From Bacteroidales bacterium (GTDB lineage: Bacteria > Bacteroidota > Bacteroidia > Bacteroidales > UBA3824): DNA of 36,421 nucleotides. The notes below the pieces were generated by a model. It saw nothing but the letters and a program-made list of their open reading frames with translations. It was not told the origin of the DNA and made no database searches. Where the stretch lies: contig JAFPZK010000034.1 of NCBI GenBank assembly GCA_017417315.1, forward strand, positions 1 to 36,421, given 5' to 3'. Shown here one piece after another: positions 15,417 to 22,884 of this stretch. Position 1 is the stretch's first letter. Each line of letters begins with the position of its first letter. The position numbers and the translations under genes were made by a program.

Positions 15417-16057
15417 AATGTTTCCTGTTTGTTAATAATTTCAGAACTTCTCATAATATCAGCAACATCCTGCAAGTCGGTTGCCATCTGAATTTTGCGT
15501 TTTATAGACTCTGTTATAAAACTTACAATCATAATTTGTAACAACGAAAAGGCTGCCGCTGTTATTATAAGTAAAATTGCTACAATCAGATAACCCAAAA
15601 ACCTTCCTCTGAAATAGAAGTTAAATTCACCTGTCAACGCCATAAAAATATAGGCGAGTACTGTAAATGCTGTAAATGAACAAAGGCTTACGAAAACGCC
15701 TGAATTGTTGCAAGTGTGAATAAAATCGGCTACAAAGGTTATATTCGGGTAACGGTTTTTGATGTTGACAAGGTCGTTGCCGTGTTTTGTCCAATATTTG
15801 AGCGTAACAATAAAGATAAATGTTGTTACTCCAATCCACAGAAATAGCATAAACTGAAATACTGTATCAGACCAACCTTTGAAAAATGTTGAGATTTTTG
15901 AATACTCGATTCCAACCCATGACAACATACAGAGCAGCAAAACTGCGGGCAGTAATCCGTTTAGTACTCCCATTACATAATAAAAAATTCTGAATCCCTT
16001 TCTGACGATGTTGAGGTCGTCAATCATAGAGACTAATTTGTTTATAATTTTTTGCAT
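15413..16057 (-). CDS. Four-helix membrane protein of cassette 1 (unknown function)
   Basis: About 214 residues with four hydrophobic segments: VMGVLNGLLPAVLLLCMLSW, VFQFMLFLWIGVTTFIFIV, VFVSLCSFTAFTVLAYIFMA and YLIVAILLIITAAAFSLLQI. I do not recognise a family. The ATG at 16057 (MQKIINKLVSM) is chosen because a good -7 box ends at 16094; the more upstream in-frame TTG (16096) and ATG (16084) would lie within or only ~10 nt after that box. The stop overlaps the start of the zinc-ribbon protein, so both form the effector operon of cassette 1, controlled by the sequences at 16094-16162. Confidence 0.65.
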   Translation of the reverse strand: MQKIINKLVSMIDDLNIVRKGFRIFYYVMGVLNGLLPAVLLLCMLSWVGIEYSKISTFFKGWSDTVFQFMLFLWIGVTTFIFIVTLKYWTKHGNDLVNIKNRYPNITFVADFIHTCNNSGVFVSLCSFTAFTVLAYIFMALTGEFNFYFRGRFLGYLIVAILLIITAAAFSLLQIMIVSFITESIKRKIQMATDLQDVADIMRSSEIINKQETL

Positions 16058-16093
16058 AATAGAACATTTTAAATTGTTAGACATTATTTTTGT

Positions 16094-16125
16094 CAAATTT
16101 AGTTTTTTGTTTTTTCTGAAACAAG
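16094..16125 (-). promoter_or_regulatory. Promoter of the cassette 1 effector operon
   Basis: On the minus strand: CTTG (16125-16122), a 20-nt spacer, then TAAATTTG (16101-16094). Spacing and -33 sequence are the same as in cassette 2. It supports a translation start at 16057. Confidence 0.7.
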
Positions 16126-16131
16126 CAATCC

Positions 16132-16162
16132 GTGTCGGATTCTGTCCTACATTTGTGTCGGA
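16132..16162. promoter_or_regulatory. Operator-like triple half-site, cassette 1
   Basis: GTGTCGGA (16132-16139), TCCTACAT (16145-16152) and GTGTCGGA (16155-16162) occur with the same 5-nt and 2-nt spacers as in cassette 2. The array lies between the HTH coding end and the -33 box, overlapping the HTH stop codon. Confidence 0.55.
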
Positions 16163-16386
16163 ATTTTCACCACAGTTTCCTCGTATTCCGCTAAATCCTT
16201 GAAAAAATTTCGTTTCAAAACCTTTGAAATTCTTTCCAAAAGTTCGAGATTAATGAATTTACGTTCAAAGATGTCGTAACAGTTTGAACGGTCGCTGTTT
16301 ATGGCTTCTGCGAACCATACTACCGTGAGATTTTGTCTGTCGAGTTCTTCGCGGATAAGATGTCCCAAATGAAATTCTTCTGTCAT
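16147..16386 (-). CDS. Small XRE-like HTH regulator of cassette 1
   Basis: A 79-residue protein from the ATG at 16386 (MTEEFHLGHLIREELDRQ). An upstream in-frame ATG at 16455 would pass through a terminator-like hairpin and is not shared by the paralogue. The helix-turn-helix region is TVVWFAEAINSDRSNCYD, followed by IFERKFINLELLERISKVLK. It is almost identical to the cassette 2 protein, with two extra C-terminal residues. The effector promoter follows directly, and the stop codon lies within the operator-like array, so it is the likely regulator of the membrane protein operon. Its own promoter was not found on the minus strand. Confidence 0.8.
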   Translation of the reverse strand: MTEEFHLGHLIREELDRQNLTVVWFAEAINSDRSNCYDIFERKFINLELLERISKVLKRNFFKDLAEYEETVVKIPTQM

Positions 16387-16420
16387 TTTTTTAAAAAGTT
16401 TTGTGGATTTAAATTTTCCG

Positions 16421-16463
16421 CAAAACAAAAAACCCACTGCGCCAAAACTAAGCACAGTAGGGG
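16421..16463 (-). terminator. Intrinsic-terminator-like hairpin upstream of the cassette 1 HTH gene
   Basis: Read on the minus strand, CCCCTACTG pairs with CAGTGGG around a ~15-nt loop and is followed by TTTTTTGTTTT. This is the form of an intrinsic terminator, but no minus-strand gene lies upstream for it to serve; the next gene is divergent. It could be an attenuator in the HTH leader or shield the cassette from antisense transcription. Confidence 0.5.
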
Positions 16464-16498
16464 AAAAGTTGAATTTGTTATTAAAGATTGTTAACAGT

Positions 16499-16530
16499 TT
16501 TGTTTTGTGTCGTGCAAAACGTTATCTTTG
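16499..16530 (+). promoter_or_regulatory. Consensus promoter of the YhcG-family gene
   Basis: TTTG at 16499-16502, a 20-nt spacer and TATCTTTG at 16523-16530. A Shine-Dalgarno GGAGG (16552-16556) follows, 7 nt before the ATG at 16564, so the ATG at 16558 is too close to be used. Confidence 0.75.
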
Positions 16531-16563
16531 TCGCGATAATCAAAACATTTTGGAGGTATGATT

Positions 16564-17760
16564 ATGGACGATAAGCCATTCATAGTGTCTTCGCACGACA
16601 CAAAAATAGATACAGATTACGCCGATTGGTTGACGGACATCAAAAGCCGTTACCGTTCGGCACAGGTGAAAGCGGCGGTGCAAGTCAACGCCGAAAAACT
16701 TCTGTTTAATTGGCAACTCGGACGCGACTTGGTAATCAAAAAAGCCGAGGAACGTTGGGGTGCAGGTGTCGTGGAACAAATTAGCCTCGACCTCCAAAAA
16801 GAGTTTCCAAAGGACAAAGGATTCTCTACATCCAACCTTTGGTTTATGAAAAGATGGTATCTTTTCTATACTGAAAATGCTGAACCCGAAAAACTTTACC
16901 AACTTGGTAGAGAATTACAATGGTCTGATAATCAAGTTGCTAAAAAACTTGAACAACTTGTTCAAGTTTTTACAGACAAAAAAGTCCACCAAGTTGGTGG
17001 AGAATTTCCATTGCCTTTTGCACTTGTTCCGTGGGGACATCATATTGAGATATTAAAAAAGTGTAAGAACATTGACGAAGCCCTTTTTTATGTCGGTAAG
17101 ACTATCGAACAAGGGTTGAGCCGTGATGCGTTAATCAACTGCATCAAAGCCAACCTTTACAAGACGCAGGGCAACATCGTCAACAATTTTGCTGAACATC
17201 TGCCTCCGTTGCAAAGCAAATTGGTGCAGGAAGTTTTGAAGGAAAACTACGATTTTGGTTTTGCAACTGTGCAGCACGAGATTTATGACGAATACGACCT
17301 CGAAGAGGCTCTGTCTAAGGATGTTGCGTCGCTATTGTTGGAGATGGGAACGGGATTCGCATTTATTGCACGGCAGAAGGAATTGGTGGTAGGCGGACAT
17401 ACACGGCGCATCGACTTGTTGTTTTATCATATAAGGTTGCGTTGCTACGTGGTCTGCGAACTGAAAGCCAAGCCATTTGAACCTGAATTTGCCGGGAAAC
17501 TCAATTACTACGTTAACGCCGTTGACGAACTTCTCAAAACCCCCGACGACAATCCCACAATAGGTTTGTTGATTTGTGCAGACATGAACACTGCCGATGT
17601 CAAATGGTCGTTTAAAGGGATTTCAACACCGATGGGCGTTGCTACTTATAACAACATCCGCATTGAAGACGCACTGCCGTCGCCCGAACAACTGAAACAG
17701 CGCGTGGAACTTATGCAAAGGGAGTTTTCAAAGAAAAAGAAGAAGGAGCAATCAAATTAA
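16564..17760 (+). CDS. YhcG-family (DUF1016) PDDEXK nuclease domain protein
   Basis: A 398-residue protein. The N-terminal DUF1016 helical domain shows VKAAVQVNAEKLLFNWQLGR, then a KEFPKDKGFSTSNLWFMKRW segment. The C-terminal PDDEXK nuclease-like domain has GGHTRRIDLLFYHIRLRCYV with Asp near 284 and the E-x-K pair in CELKAKPFEPEF near 299-301. Family members are thought to be recombination or restriction-associated nucleases often found in defence islands. Its GC content and codon use look richer than those of the HTH cassettes beside it, which suggests transfer. The middle contains QLGRELQ and QVGGEFP, typical variable repeats of the family. Its stop codon shares TTAA with the convergent WYL gene. 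Confidence 0.88.
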   Translation: MDDKPFIVSSHDTKIDTDYADWLTDIKSRYRSAQVKAAVQVNAEKLLFNWQLGRDLVIKKAEERWGAGVVEQISLDLQKEFPKDKGFSTSNLWFMKRWYLFYTENAEPEKLYQLGRELQWSDNQVAKKLEQLVQVFTDKKVHQVGGEFPLPFALVPWGHHIEILKKCKNIDEALFYVGKTIEQGLSRDALINCIKANLYKTQGNIVNNFAEHLPPLQSKLVQEVLKENYDFGFATVQHEIYDEYDLEEALSKDVASLLLEMGTGFAFIARQKELVVGGHTRRIDLLFYHIRLRCYVVCELKAKPFEPEFAGKLNYYVNAVDELLKTPDDNPTIGLLICADMNTADVKWSFKGISTPMGVATYNNIRIEDALPSPEQLKQRVELMQREFSKKKKKEQSN

Positions 17761-18659
17761 TTCCTCGGAAAATAAATTTCTGCCATTTTTCTGATTTTTT
17801 CTGCGATTTGGGTTCTAAGCCATTCGGGTTCAATGACTTCAACACTTTCACCGTATGAAAGCACTGTCTGCTGAAAATCAAATGCCGGCTGCAAAAAATA
17901 TTCAAAAACTGAATAATCCTGATGCGTTTCAGTTTCTTTTTGCGAATGATGAAGCGGCAGCGAGCGGAAAAATTTTTGCTGGTTGTTCATAACTTTTAAC
18001 TTTACAACATCCGCTTTCACAAACCCCGAAATCACGCCGTAACAGTCTGCAAAATATTTTTCCGCTGAAAATTTTTTCGGATATTCAAATTTTTTGTCTG
18101 CGATTTCCAACTCTGATACTCTGTCAAGCGCGTAAACTCGGATTTGCCCCTCTGATTTTTGTGTTGTGATATACCAGCGGTTGTGCGAAATTTTCAGAGC
18201 GAGCGGCGCAATAGTCAGGGTTTCGTTATAATCGCGCCAAAAACTTCGGTAAGTGATTTTTACAAATTTATCCTCCCGCATAGCCTGAATCACCCTCGGC
18301 AAAAATCTGTGTCCCGACGGAATCTCTTCAAACAAAACCCTGTCTTTCAGATGTTTGGTTTCTGACAGCATATTGTTGACGGCGAAGTTGTTGAGCAACC
18401 AGCGGCGTATTTTTCCGTTTTGAAAACCGTCAGAATCCTCGATGAAATATGTGTTGTCGCTTTTGTTGCAGGAGATGTTGAGGTCAAAAAGTGTTTCGAT
18501 TTCTTTCCGGTGATTGTCAAAAGTTTTGCGCGGAATGTCCTTGCCGTCATAAAGGTAACATTCCGTCCATTTTTCGTTGAGACGGCGGAGGGTGATTTTT
18601 CCCGCCTCGTAAATTGTCGTAACTTCCCAAATATATCTCGCAAACAGATTTTTTGACAT
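17757..18659 (-). CDS. WYL-domain transcriptional regulator
   Basis: A 300-residue protein. The first ~80 residues are a winged-helix-like part (AGKITLRRLNEKWTECYLYD, IPRKTFDNHRKEIETLF). The middle WYL domain binds ligand or nucleic acid and shows FVKITYRSFWRDYNETLTIA, PLALKISHNRWYITTQ with the WYI variant of the Trp-Tyr-Leu motif, and YALDRVSELEI. A C-terminal extension (WCX-like) ends in PEWLRTQIAEKIRKM. Such proteins often repress defence or repair genes. It converges on the YhcG-family gene with a 4-nt overlap and lies 20 nt downstream of the ParDE pair on the same strand, so it may be co-transcribed with it. Confidence 0.88.
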   Translation of the reverse strand: MSKNLFARYIWEVTTIYEAGKITLRRLNEKWTECYLYDGKDIPRKTFDNHRKEIETLFDLNISCNKSDNTYFIEDSDGFQNGKIRRWLLNNFAVNNMLSETKHLKDRVLFEEIPSGHRFLPRVIQAMREDKFVKITYRSFWRDYNETLTIAPLALKISHNRWYITTQKSEGQIRVYALDRVSELEIADKKFEYPKKFSAEKYFADCYGVISGFVKADVVKLKVMNNQQKFFRSLPLHHSQKETETHQDYSVFEYFLQPAFDFQQTVLSYGESVEVIEPEWLRTQIAEKIRKMAEIYFPRN

Positions 18660-18679
18660 AATTTTAGCCGCAAACCATG

Positions 18680-18976
18680 TTAAAACTTTGATTCTATGTC
18701 CATCATTGCATGAAGTATTCTGACAATTTCTACTGTTCCGTTATCGTCAAAGAGGTAAAAAATCAAATGTTTACGGCAACGGCGGCAATACAATCCGTTC
18801 ATAACGTCAAAATATTTTGTGCCGTAATCCTTTTCTGATTTGACAATCTTCTTTATTTCAGCGGTAATATCTTTATGATATTCAGAGGCTTGTTGTCTTG
18901 ACCATTTTTTCAAGGTGTAAAGCCAGATAGATTCCAAATCTTCCAACGCTGCCTGTGATATGCGATACTTAGCCAT
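18680..18976 (-). CDS. ParE/RelE-family toxin
   Basis: A 98-residue type II toxin of the RelE/ParE fold. Typical elements are the N-terminal YRISQAALEDLESIWLYTL, the central KWSRQQASEYHKDITAEI and the strand pair GLYCRRCRKHLIFYLFDDNG with VEIVRILHAMMDIES at the C-terminus. ParE toxins poison gyrase and RelE toxins cleave mRNA; the ParD-like partner favours ParE. The start overlaps the antitoxin gene by 8 nt, the usual arrangement. Confidence 0.9.
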   Translation of the reverse strand: MAKYRISQAALEDLESIWLYTLKKWSRQQASEYHKDITAEIKKIVKSEKDYGTKYFDVMNGLYCRRCRKHLIFYLFDDNGTVEIVRILHAMMDIESKF

Positions 18977-19214
18977 TGCAATGTTTTTTTTCTAAGTATT
19001 CTAAATGACTGTCCAAATCAAAATCGTCATAAAAACCGCTTTGAATCCCTTCTTCTACTGAGGAACGGAGATTTTTGATTTTTTTTTCACGTTCTTTAAG
19101 CAGCATAAGGGCAACGCGGACAACTTCGTCAGAGTCCCTGTACCGCCCCGAAAGTACAGCGGAATTTATAAAATCCTGATAGTTAGTGTCTAACGAAACT
19201 GAAATTGTGTTCAT
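18969..19214 (-). CDS. ParD-family antitoxin
   Basis: An 81-residue protein. An N-terminal ribbon-helix-helix (MNTISVSLDTNYQDFINSAV, then SGRYRDSDEVVRVALMLLKE) is the ParD DNA-binding part. The charged C-terminus (EGIQSGFYDDFDLDSHLEYL) would wrap the toxin. It is the first gene of the pair, with a promoter-like box 29 nt upstream, and probably autoregulates. Its 3' end overlaps the toxin start by 8 nt. Confidence 0.9.
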   Translation of the reverse strand: MNTISVSLDTNYQDFINSAVLSGRYRDSDEVVRVALMLLKEREKKIKNLRSSVEEGIQSGFYDDFDLDSHLEYLEKKHCNG

Positions 19215-19242
19215 AACAGACTGTTTATGTTAAAATTTTGCG

Positions 19243-19250
19243 TAAAGATA
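19243..19250 (-). promoter_or_regulatory. -7-like box of the ParDE operon
   Basis: The minus strand reads TATCTTTA, one base from TAnnTTTG, 29 nt before the ParD ATG. The surrounding ~55 bp (19227-19280) is repeated in part at 14663-14715. Confidence 0.45.
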
Positions 19251-19288
19251 ACAATTTTTTTTATGGTTCGCCAATTTTTCATCTTTTT

Positions 19289-20197
19289 TTAGTTCACCCT
19301 TATTCCGACGAGAGTCATGTCGTCTACTTGAAGCATGTCGCCGCGCCAGTCCTGAATCGTCTTTTCCAAAATTTTGCATTGTGTGTCCGCAGGTTTTTCC
19401 GCAAACGAAATCAACATGTCTAACAGAGTTTGTAGCAAAAACTTACGTTTCAGGCTGCTGCCGAGTTGGTCTTGTATGCCGTCCGAAAAAGTATAAACCA
19501 TATCGCCTTTTTCGATTTTTACGCTCAAAGTCTGAAAATGCTCTTTTTCAATGATGTAACGGCCTACGGGTATATTGTCGCCTTTCAACTTTATGCTTTT
19601 GCCTTTACGGATTATAAACGCCGTCTGATTGGCTATCGCGTAACGCATTTCCATTTTTTCAAAATCAAAACAGCAGATGGTCATGTCCATACCGTCGTCA
19701 ACGTAACCGTCTTGTTTAGAAGAGGTTAGAGTTGTTTTGATAAATTCGCGTATGCGGTCGAGAACCTCTCCGGGATTTTCGGCATCGTATTCCGTTACCA
19801 AAAACTCTTTTAACGCCGAAATGCCCAACATCGAGAGAAACGCTCCCGGAATACCGTGCCCAGTGCAGTCGGCGGTTACAATAAACGGATATTTGCCGCA
19901 TTTGCCTGCACGGTAAAAGTCGCCGCTGACAATGTCCCTCGGACGGTAAAAAACAAAACTTTCGGGAAAAACCGCTTTTACTTCTTCAATTTTTGAAACG
20001 GCGGCGCGTTGAATCCGTTTGGCGTAGTTGATACTCGAAAGCAGTTTTCTGTTAACGCTGTTAACCTCGTTCCACTGCTCTGTGATGATGTTTTTCTGAC
20101 TTTCGATTTCGTCGCGTTGAGCTTCGATTTCGGCTTTTTGGGAGTTGAGAAGTTGGTTTTTGTCAGAAAGAATTCTGTTTGCCTTGGCTTGTCCCAA
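19289..20197 (-). CDS. SpoIIE-type PP2C phosphatase, 3' part of a frameshifted TPR-phosphatase gene
   Basis: This frame continues the gene that begins at 21519. It encodes the coiled coil (KAEIEAQRDEIESQKNIITE) and the SpoIIE-like PP2C phosphatase domain, with metal-site regions RDIVSGDFYRAG, TADCTGHGIPGAFLSMLG, DDGMDMTICCFD, TFSDGIQDQLG and the terminal VDDMTLVGIRV. Such domains dephosphorylate anti-sigma-factor antagonists or other phosphoproteins. The apparent ATG-less start at 20197 (TTG) is not real. A T6 run at 20196-20201 should have seven bases for the frame to run through. The whole gene, 19289-21519, has 2231 nt, one short of a multiple of three. Either the gene is broken or a base was lost in sequencing. 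Confidence 0.8.
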   Translation of the reverse strand: MGQAKANRILSDKNQLLNSQKAEIEAQRDEIESQKNIITEQWNEVNSVNRKLLSSINYAKRIQRAAVSKIEEVKAVFPESFVFYRPRDIVSGDFYRAGKCGKYPFIVTADCTGHGIPGAFLSMLGISALKEFLVTEYDAENPGEVLDRIREFIKTTLTSSKQDGYVDDGMDMTICCFDFEKMEMRYAIANQTAFIIRKGKSIKLKGDNIPVGRYIIEKEHFQTLSVKIEKGDMVYTFSDGIQDQLGSSLKRKFLLQTLLDMLISFAEKPADTQCKILEKTIQDWRGDMLQVDDMTLVGIRVN

Positions 20198-21519
20198 AAA
20201 ATTCTGAAAATCAGCAACAAACCCGCTATCAGCGCAGCAATTATTACTATCATCGTGTTTCTGTCGGACTTGTAGCGGGCGGTTTCGGCGGCGTGAAGTT
20301 TTTCTGCGTTTTCGCGCTTGACCTCTTCAAGCATACGGGTACGCTCCACTTCCGAATTTTTTATGACGTCAAGTGTGCTGTCGTTGAGCGTTGAAAGTTT
20401 GTATTCAAGAAGTTTTTCGTGATGTTTCAAGGCGTTTTTGTAGTCGCCGAGAAGTGAATAAACCTGATACAGATAATCGTTATAATTCTTTAACACGCTG
20501 ATTGAACTGTTTGCCGTTATGAAAGTCTCCATTTTCAGCAGTTCAGTAAGCGCGTCGTTGTACCTTTTATAAAAGATGAGATATTCTATAAAGGTGTAAC
20601 GGTGCGAAATATAATCATAATCCGCGCCTATTGACAGAAAAAAGTTTCCGGCTTTTTTTACATATTTATAACAACTGTCGGCAAACTCTTTTTTGCCTGT
20701 TGACTTTGCCGCCTGAATATAAATGTTGGCAAGATTGGAGTATGCGTCGTATTTGTATTGAATGTCGTCGTAATTAAGATAACTTATCGCCTCAAACAAG
20801 TACACTGATTTTGTTAAATTTTCGATTGCGGAGTCTATTTCGGATTTGCTGCCCATGGAACTGCCGATATTGTTGTAACACCAACCCGCATTTACCGTGT
20901 CGTTTGCAGCCAAAGCGTATGTCAAAGCCTTGCGGTAAGTTTCTTCGGCATTGTCATACAATGACATATTGTCGTAAATTCTGCCTAAACCGTTGTATGC
21001 CATTATCAGGTTTGCAGTATCCTGCGCTTCCACGTAGTATTTTATCGCCATGTTGTAATACGGAAAAATGCTGTCCCTGATGTTTAAATCTTCGTAACAA
21101 CTGCCGATAATTAGAAACGTATGTGCCGCCGCTTTTGGCCTTGAAGTTTTGTTGAACAAATCCACGGCATTAAAAAGGTATGTCAACGCTGTCCGCGACT
21201 CGTCCTGCATCCAATAAGCAAAACCGAGATAATCGTAATTTTTTGCTTTTAACAGCGAATCCGTTTCTCTGCAATATTTCAGGGAAAGGTGAGCGTATTT
21301 CAGACAGGTGTCAACGCTGCTTGTAATAAAAGCAATTTCGGTGTAACTTTTTGCTTTTACGCTGTCCTCTACGGCGGTGTCGGCAAGGTTGAGAAGGCTG
21401 TCAATTTGATTTTGTGCGGGGTCAATGAAATCGTCGTCAACCTCCTGCGAAAACGCGGCGGTTGACTTTAAGAGTAAAATAAAGAGTGTTAATATGTTTA
21501 AATAACTCTTAGGTTTCAT
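19978..21519 (-). CDS. TPR sensor part of the frameshifted SpoIIE phosphatase gene (5' part)
   Basis: The N-terminus is a signal peptide (MKPKSYLNILTLFILLLKST, cleavage near AFSQ). Residues ~30-400 are tetratricopeptide repeats, for example LIMAYNGLGRIYDNMSLYDN with AEETYRKALTYA. A coiled stretch (EVERTRMLEEVKRENAEKL) leads to a transmembrane helix at about 427-446 (MIVIIAALIAGLLLIFRIF). After IFW near residue 448 the frame turns into nonsense until 19978, while the true continuation lies in the other frame. The topology is a periplasmic TPR sensor with a cytoplasmic phosphatase. The ATG overlaps the stop of the sigma-54 regulator by 4 nt (ATGA), so the pair is coupled. Confidence 0.85.
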   Translation of the reverse strand: MKPKSYLNILTLFILLLKSTAAFSQEVDDDFIDPAQNQIDSLLNLADTAVEDSVKAKSYTEIAFITSSVDTCLKYAHLSLKYCRETDSLLKAKNYDYLGFAYWMQDESRTALTYLFNAVDLFNKTSRPKAAAHTFLIIGSCYEDLNIRDSIFPYYNMAIKYYVEAQDTANLIMAYNGLGRIYDNMSLYDNAEETYRKALTYALAANDTVNAGWCYNNIGSSMGSKSEIDSAIENLTKSVYLFEAISYLNYDDIQYKYDAYSNLANIYIQAAKSTGKKEFADSCYKYVKKAGNFFLSIGADYDYISHRYTFIEYLIFYKRYNDALTELLKMETFITANSSISVLKNYNDYLYQVYSLLGDYKNALKHHEKLLEYKLSTLNDSTLDVIKNSEVERTRMLEEVKRENAEKLHAAETARYKSDRNTMIVIIAALIAGLLLIFRIFWDKPRQTEFFLTKTNFSTPKKPKSKLNATKSKVRKTSSQSSGTRLTALTENCFRVSTTPNGFNAPPFQKLKK

Positions 21520-22001
21520 ATATTGTATTTTTTTAGTTTATTGTAAAGCGTCGGACGGCTGATGTTTAGTTGTTTTGCCGCTAACGAGAGATTACCGCCC
21601 GATTGATTGAGCGCGTTTTGTATCAAAAGTTTTTCGGCATCTTCAAAACTTTCCGCTGCAATCTGAACGTTTTGTGCAGAACCTCCGCTGCTGTTTAACT
21701 GGAAATCACCGCTTTTCAACGTTTCTCCGTCCGATAAAATCACCGCTTTTTCTATAACGTTTTGAAGTTCGCGGATATTGCCCGGCCATGAATATTTTCT
21801 TAAAGTAATTACACCTTCAGGGCTGATACCTTGTACGTTACGGTTATATTTTTTGTTGAATGTTTTTATAAATCTTTCTGACAGAGGTACAATATCGTCG
21901 GGACGTTCCCTAAGCGGCGGCAGCCATATACTTATCGTGTTGATTCTGTAATAAAGGACTTCGCGGAAAACTCCGTCGCTGACAAGTTTTTCGAGGTTCA
22001 T
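21516..22001 (-). CDS. Sigma-54 response regulator, 3' part (AAA+ end and Fis HTH) of a frameshifted gene
   Basis: The in-frame region actually begins at the frameshift near 22037. It continues IPVDIRLICATNMNLEKLV, then REVLYYRINTISIWLPPLRE, the sensor-2 region KYSWPGNIRELQNVIEKAV and a Fis-type helix-turn-helix (NQSGGNLSLAAKQLNISR). These are the C-terminal halves of an NtrC-family activator. The stop overlaps the TPR-phosphatase start by 4 nt. If the missing base is real, this half could be made only by reinitiation at the ATG at 22001 and would lack Walker A and B. Confidence 0.85.
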   Translation of the reverse strand: MNLEKLVSDGVFREVLYYRINTISIWLPPLRERPDDIVPLSERFIKTFNKKYNRNVQGISPEGVITLRKYSWPGNIRELQNVIEKAVILSDGETLKSGDFQLNSSGGSAQNVQIAAESFEDAEKLLIQNALNQSGGNLSLAAKQLNISRPTLYNKLKKYNI

Positions 22002-22858
22002 ATTTGTGGCGCAGATGAGGCGTATGTCAACCGGAATTTCCTTGAATCACCGACTTTTGTGATTTTGCGGTTTTGAATAGCACGCAAAAGTTTGGCTTGA
22101 AGATGAAGCGGAATATTGCCTATTTCGTCAAGAAACAGCGTTGAAAGGTTTGCAGCCTCAAATTTGCCTTCGTGGTCGGTTTTTGCATCTGTAAACGCGC
22201 CTTTTACGTAGCCGAAAAGTTCGCTTTCAAAAAGTGTTTCTGTAAGCGCACCCGCGTCAACGGCAACCATTTTTTTGTTTTTGCGGGTTGACAGTTTGTG
22301 GATTTCGTTTGCTAAAACATCTTTTCCCGTTCCGTTTTCGCCTGTAATTAAGACAGTTGCGTCCGTCGGAGCGATTTTTTCGACGGTGCGTTTTACGTTT
22401 TCCATTTGCGGCGAGAGTCCCCAATACATTCCGCTTTTAGAATTTTCTGACTGAGTTTTCGGAGCCTCGTTTTGCATTGCTTTGTCGCGGGCAGAGGTCA
22501 GGGTTGCTATGAATTTTGAGTTGTCCCACGGCTTTGTAACAAAGTCGAATGCGCCTTTTTTCATGCCTTCAACGGCGAGTTCTATGTCGCCGTAAGCGGT
22601 AAAAAGTACGACTTCGGTTTTCGGAGCAACGTTTTTTATTTGCGTTATCCAATACAAACCTTCGTTGCCGGTGTCCGTATCGGCTGAGAAATTCATATCC
22701 AAAAGTACGACGTGAGGAGAGAATTTTTCCAAAACCGAAATGAGCGTTACCGGCGACGGAAGTGTTTCAACTGCCTCAAAATGAGCAGGTAATAATATTT
22801 TTAACGTGTTTCTTATTCCTAAATTGTCATCAACGACTATGATTCTTCCTTTTTTCAT
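21998..22858 (-). CDS. Sigma-54-dependent response regulator, 5' part of a frameshifted gene
   Basis: NtrC-family regulator. The receiver domain has the acidic pair D10/D11, phospho-acceptor D54 (HVVLLDMNF) and Lys in FVTKPWDN. The AAA+ domain starts with GLSPQMENVKRTVEKIAPTD. Walker A is GENGTGKD, the sigma-54 loop is GAFTDA, a variant of GAFTGA, and Walker B is LSTLFLDEIGNI. After GDSRK the frame turns to FRLTYASSAPQI and stops. Adding one A to the A3 run at 22037-22039 restores IPVDIRLICATN. The full gene, 21516-22858, has 1343 nt, one short of a multiple of three. It presumably activates sigma-54 promoters with the coupled TPR-phosphatase; a paired histidine kinase is not seen. Confidence 0.88.
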   Translation of the reverse strand: MKKGRIIVVDDNLGIRNTLKILLPAHFEAVETLPSPVTLISVLEKFSPHVVLLDMNFSADTDTGNEGLYWITQIKNVAPKTEVVLFTAYGDIELAVEGMKKGAFDFVTKPWDNSKFIATLTSARDKAMQNEAPKTQSENSKSGMYWGLSPQMENVKRTVEKIAPTDATVLITGENGTGKDVLANEIHKLSTRKNKKMVAVDAGALTETLFESELFGYVKGAFTDAKTDHEGKFEAANLSTLFLDEIGNIPLHLQAKLLRAIQNRKITKVGDSRKFRLTYASSAPQI

Positions 22859-22884
22859 TTTACTTTTGTATTGGGTTCTTTTTG

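Noticed and set aside
14890..15435. A 181-codon plus-strand ORF with hydrophobic stretches
   Set aside because: It lies antisense to the zinc-ribbon protein, which has clear motifs and a coupled start; no promoter or family supports the plus-strand frame.
16890..17015. Repeated AACTTGGT/AAGTTGGTGG blocks in the YhcG-family gene
   Set aside because: They stay in frame and match the QLGRELQ/QVGGEL variation seen within this protein family, so no separate element is called.
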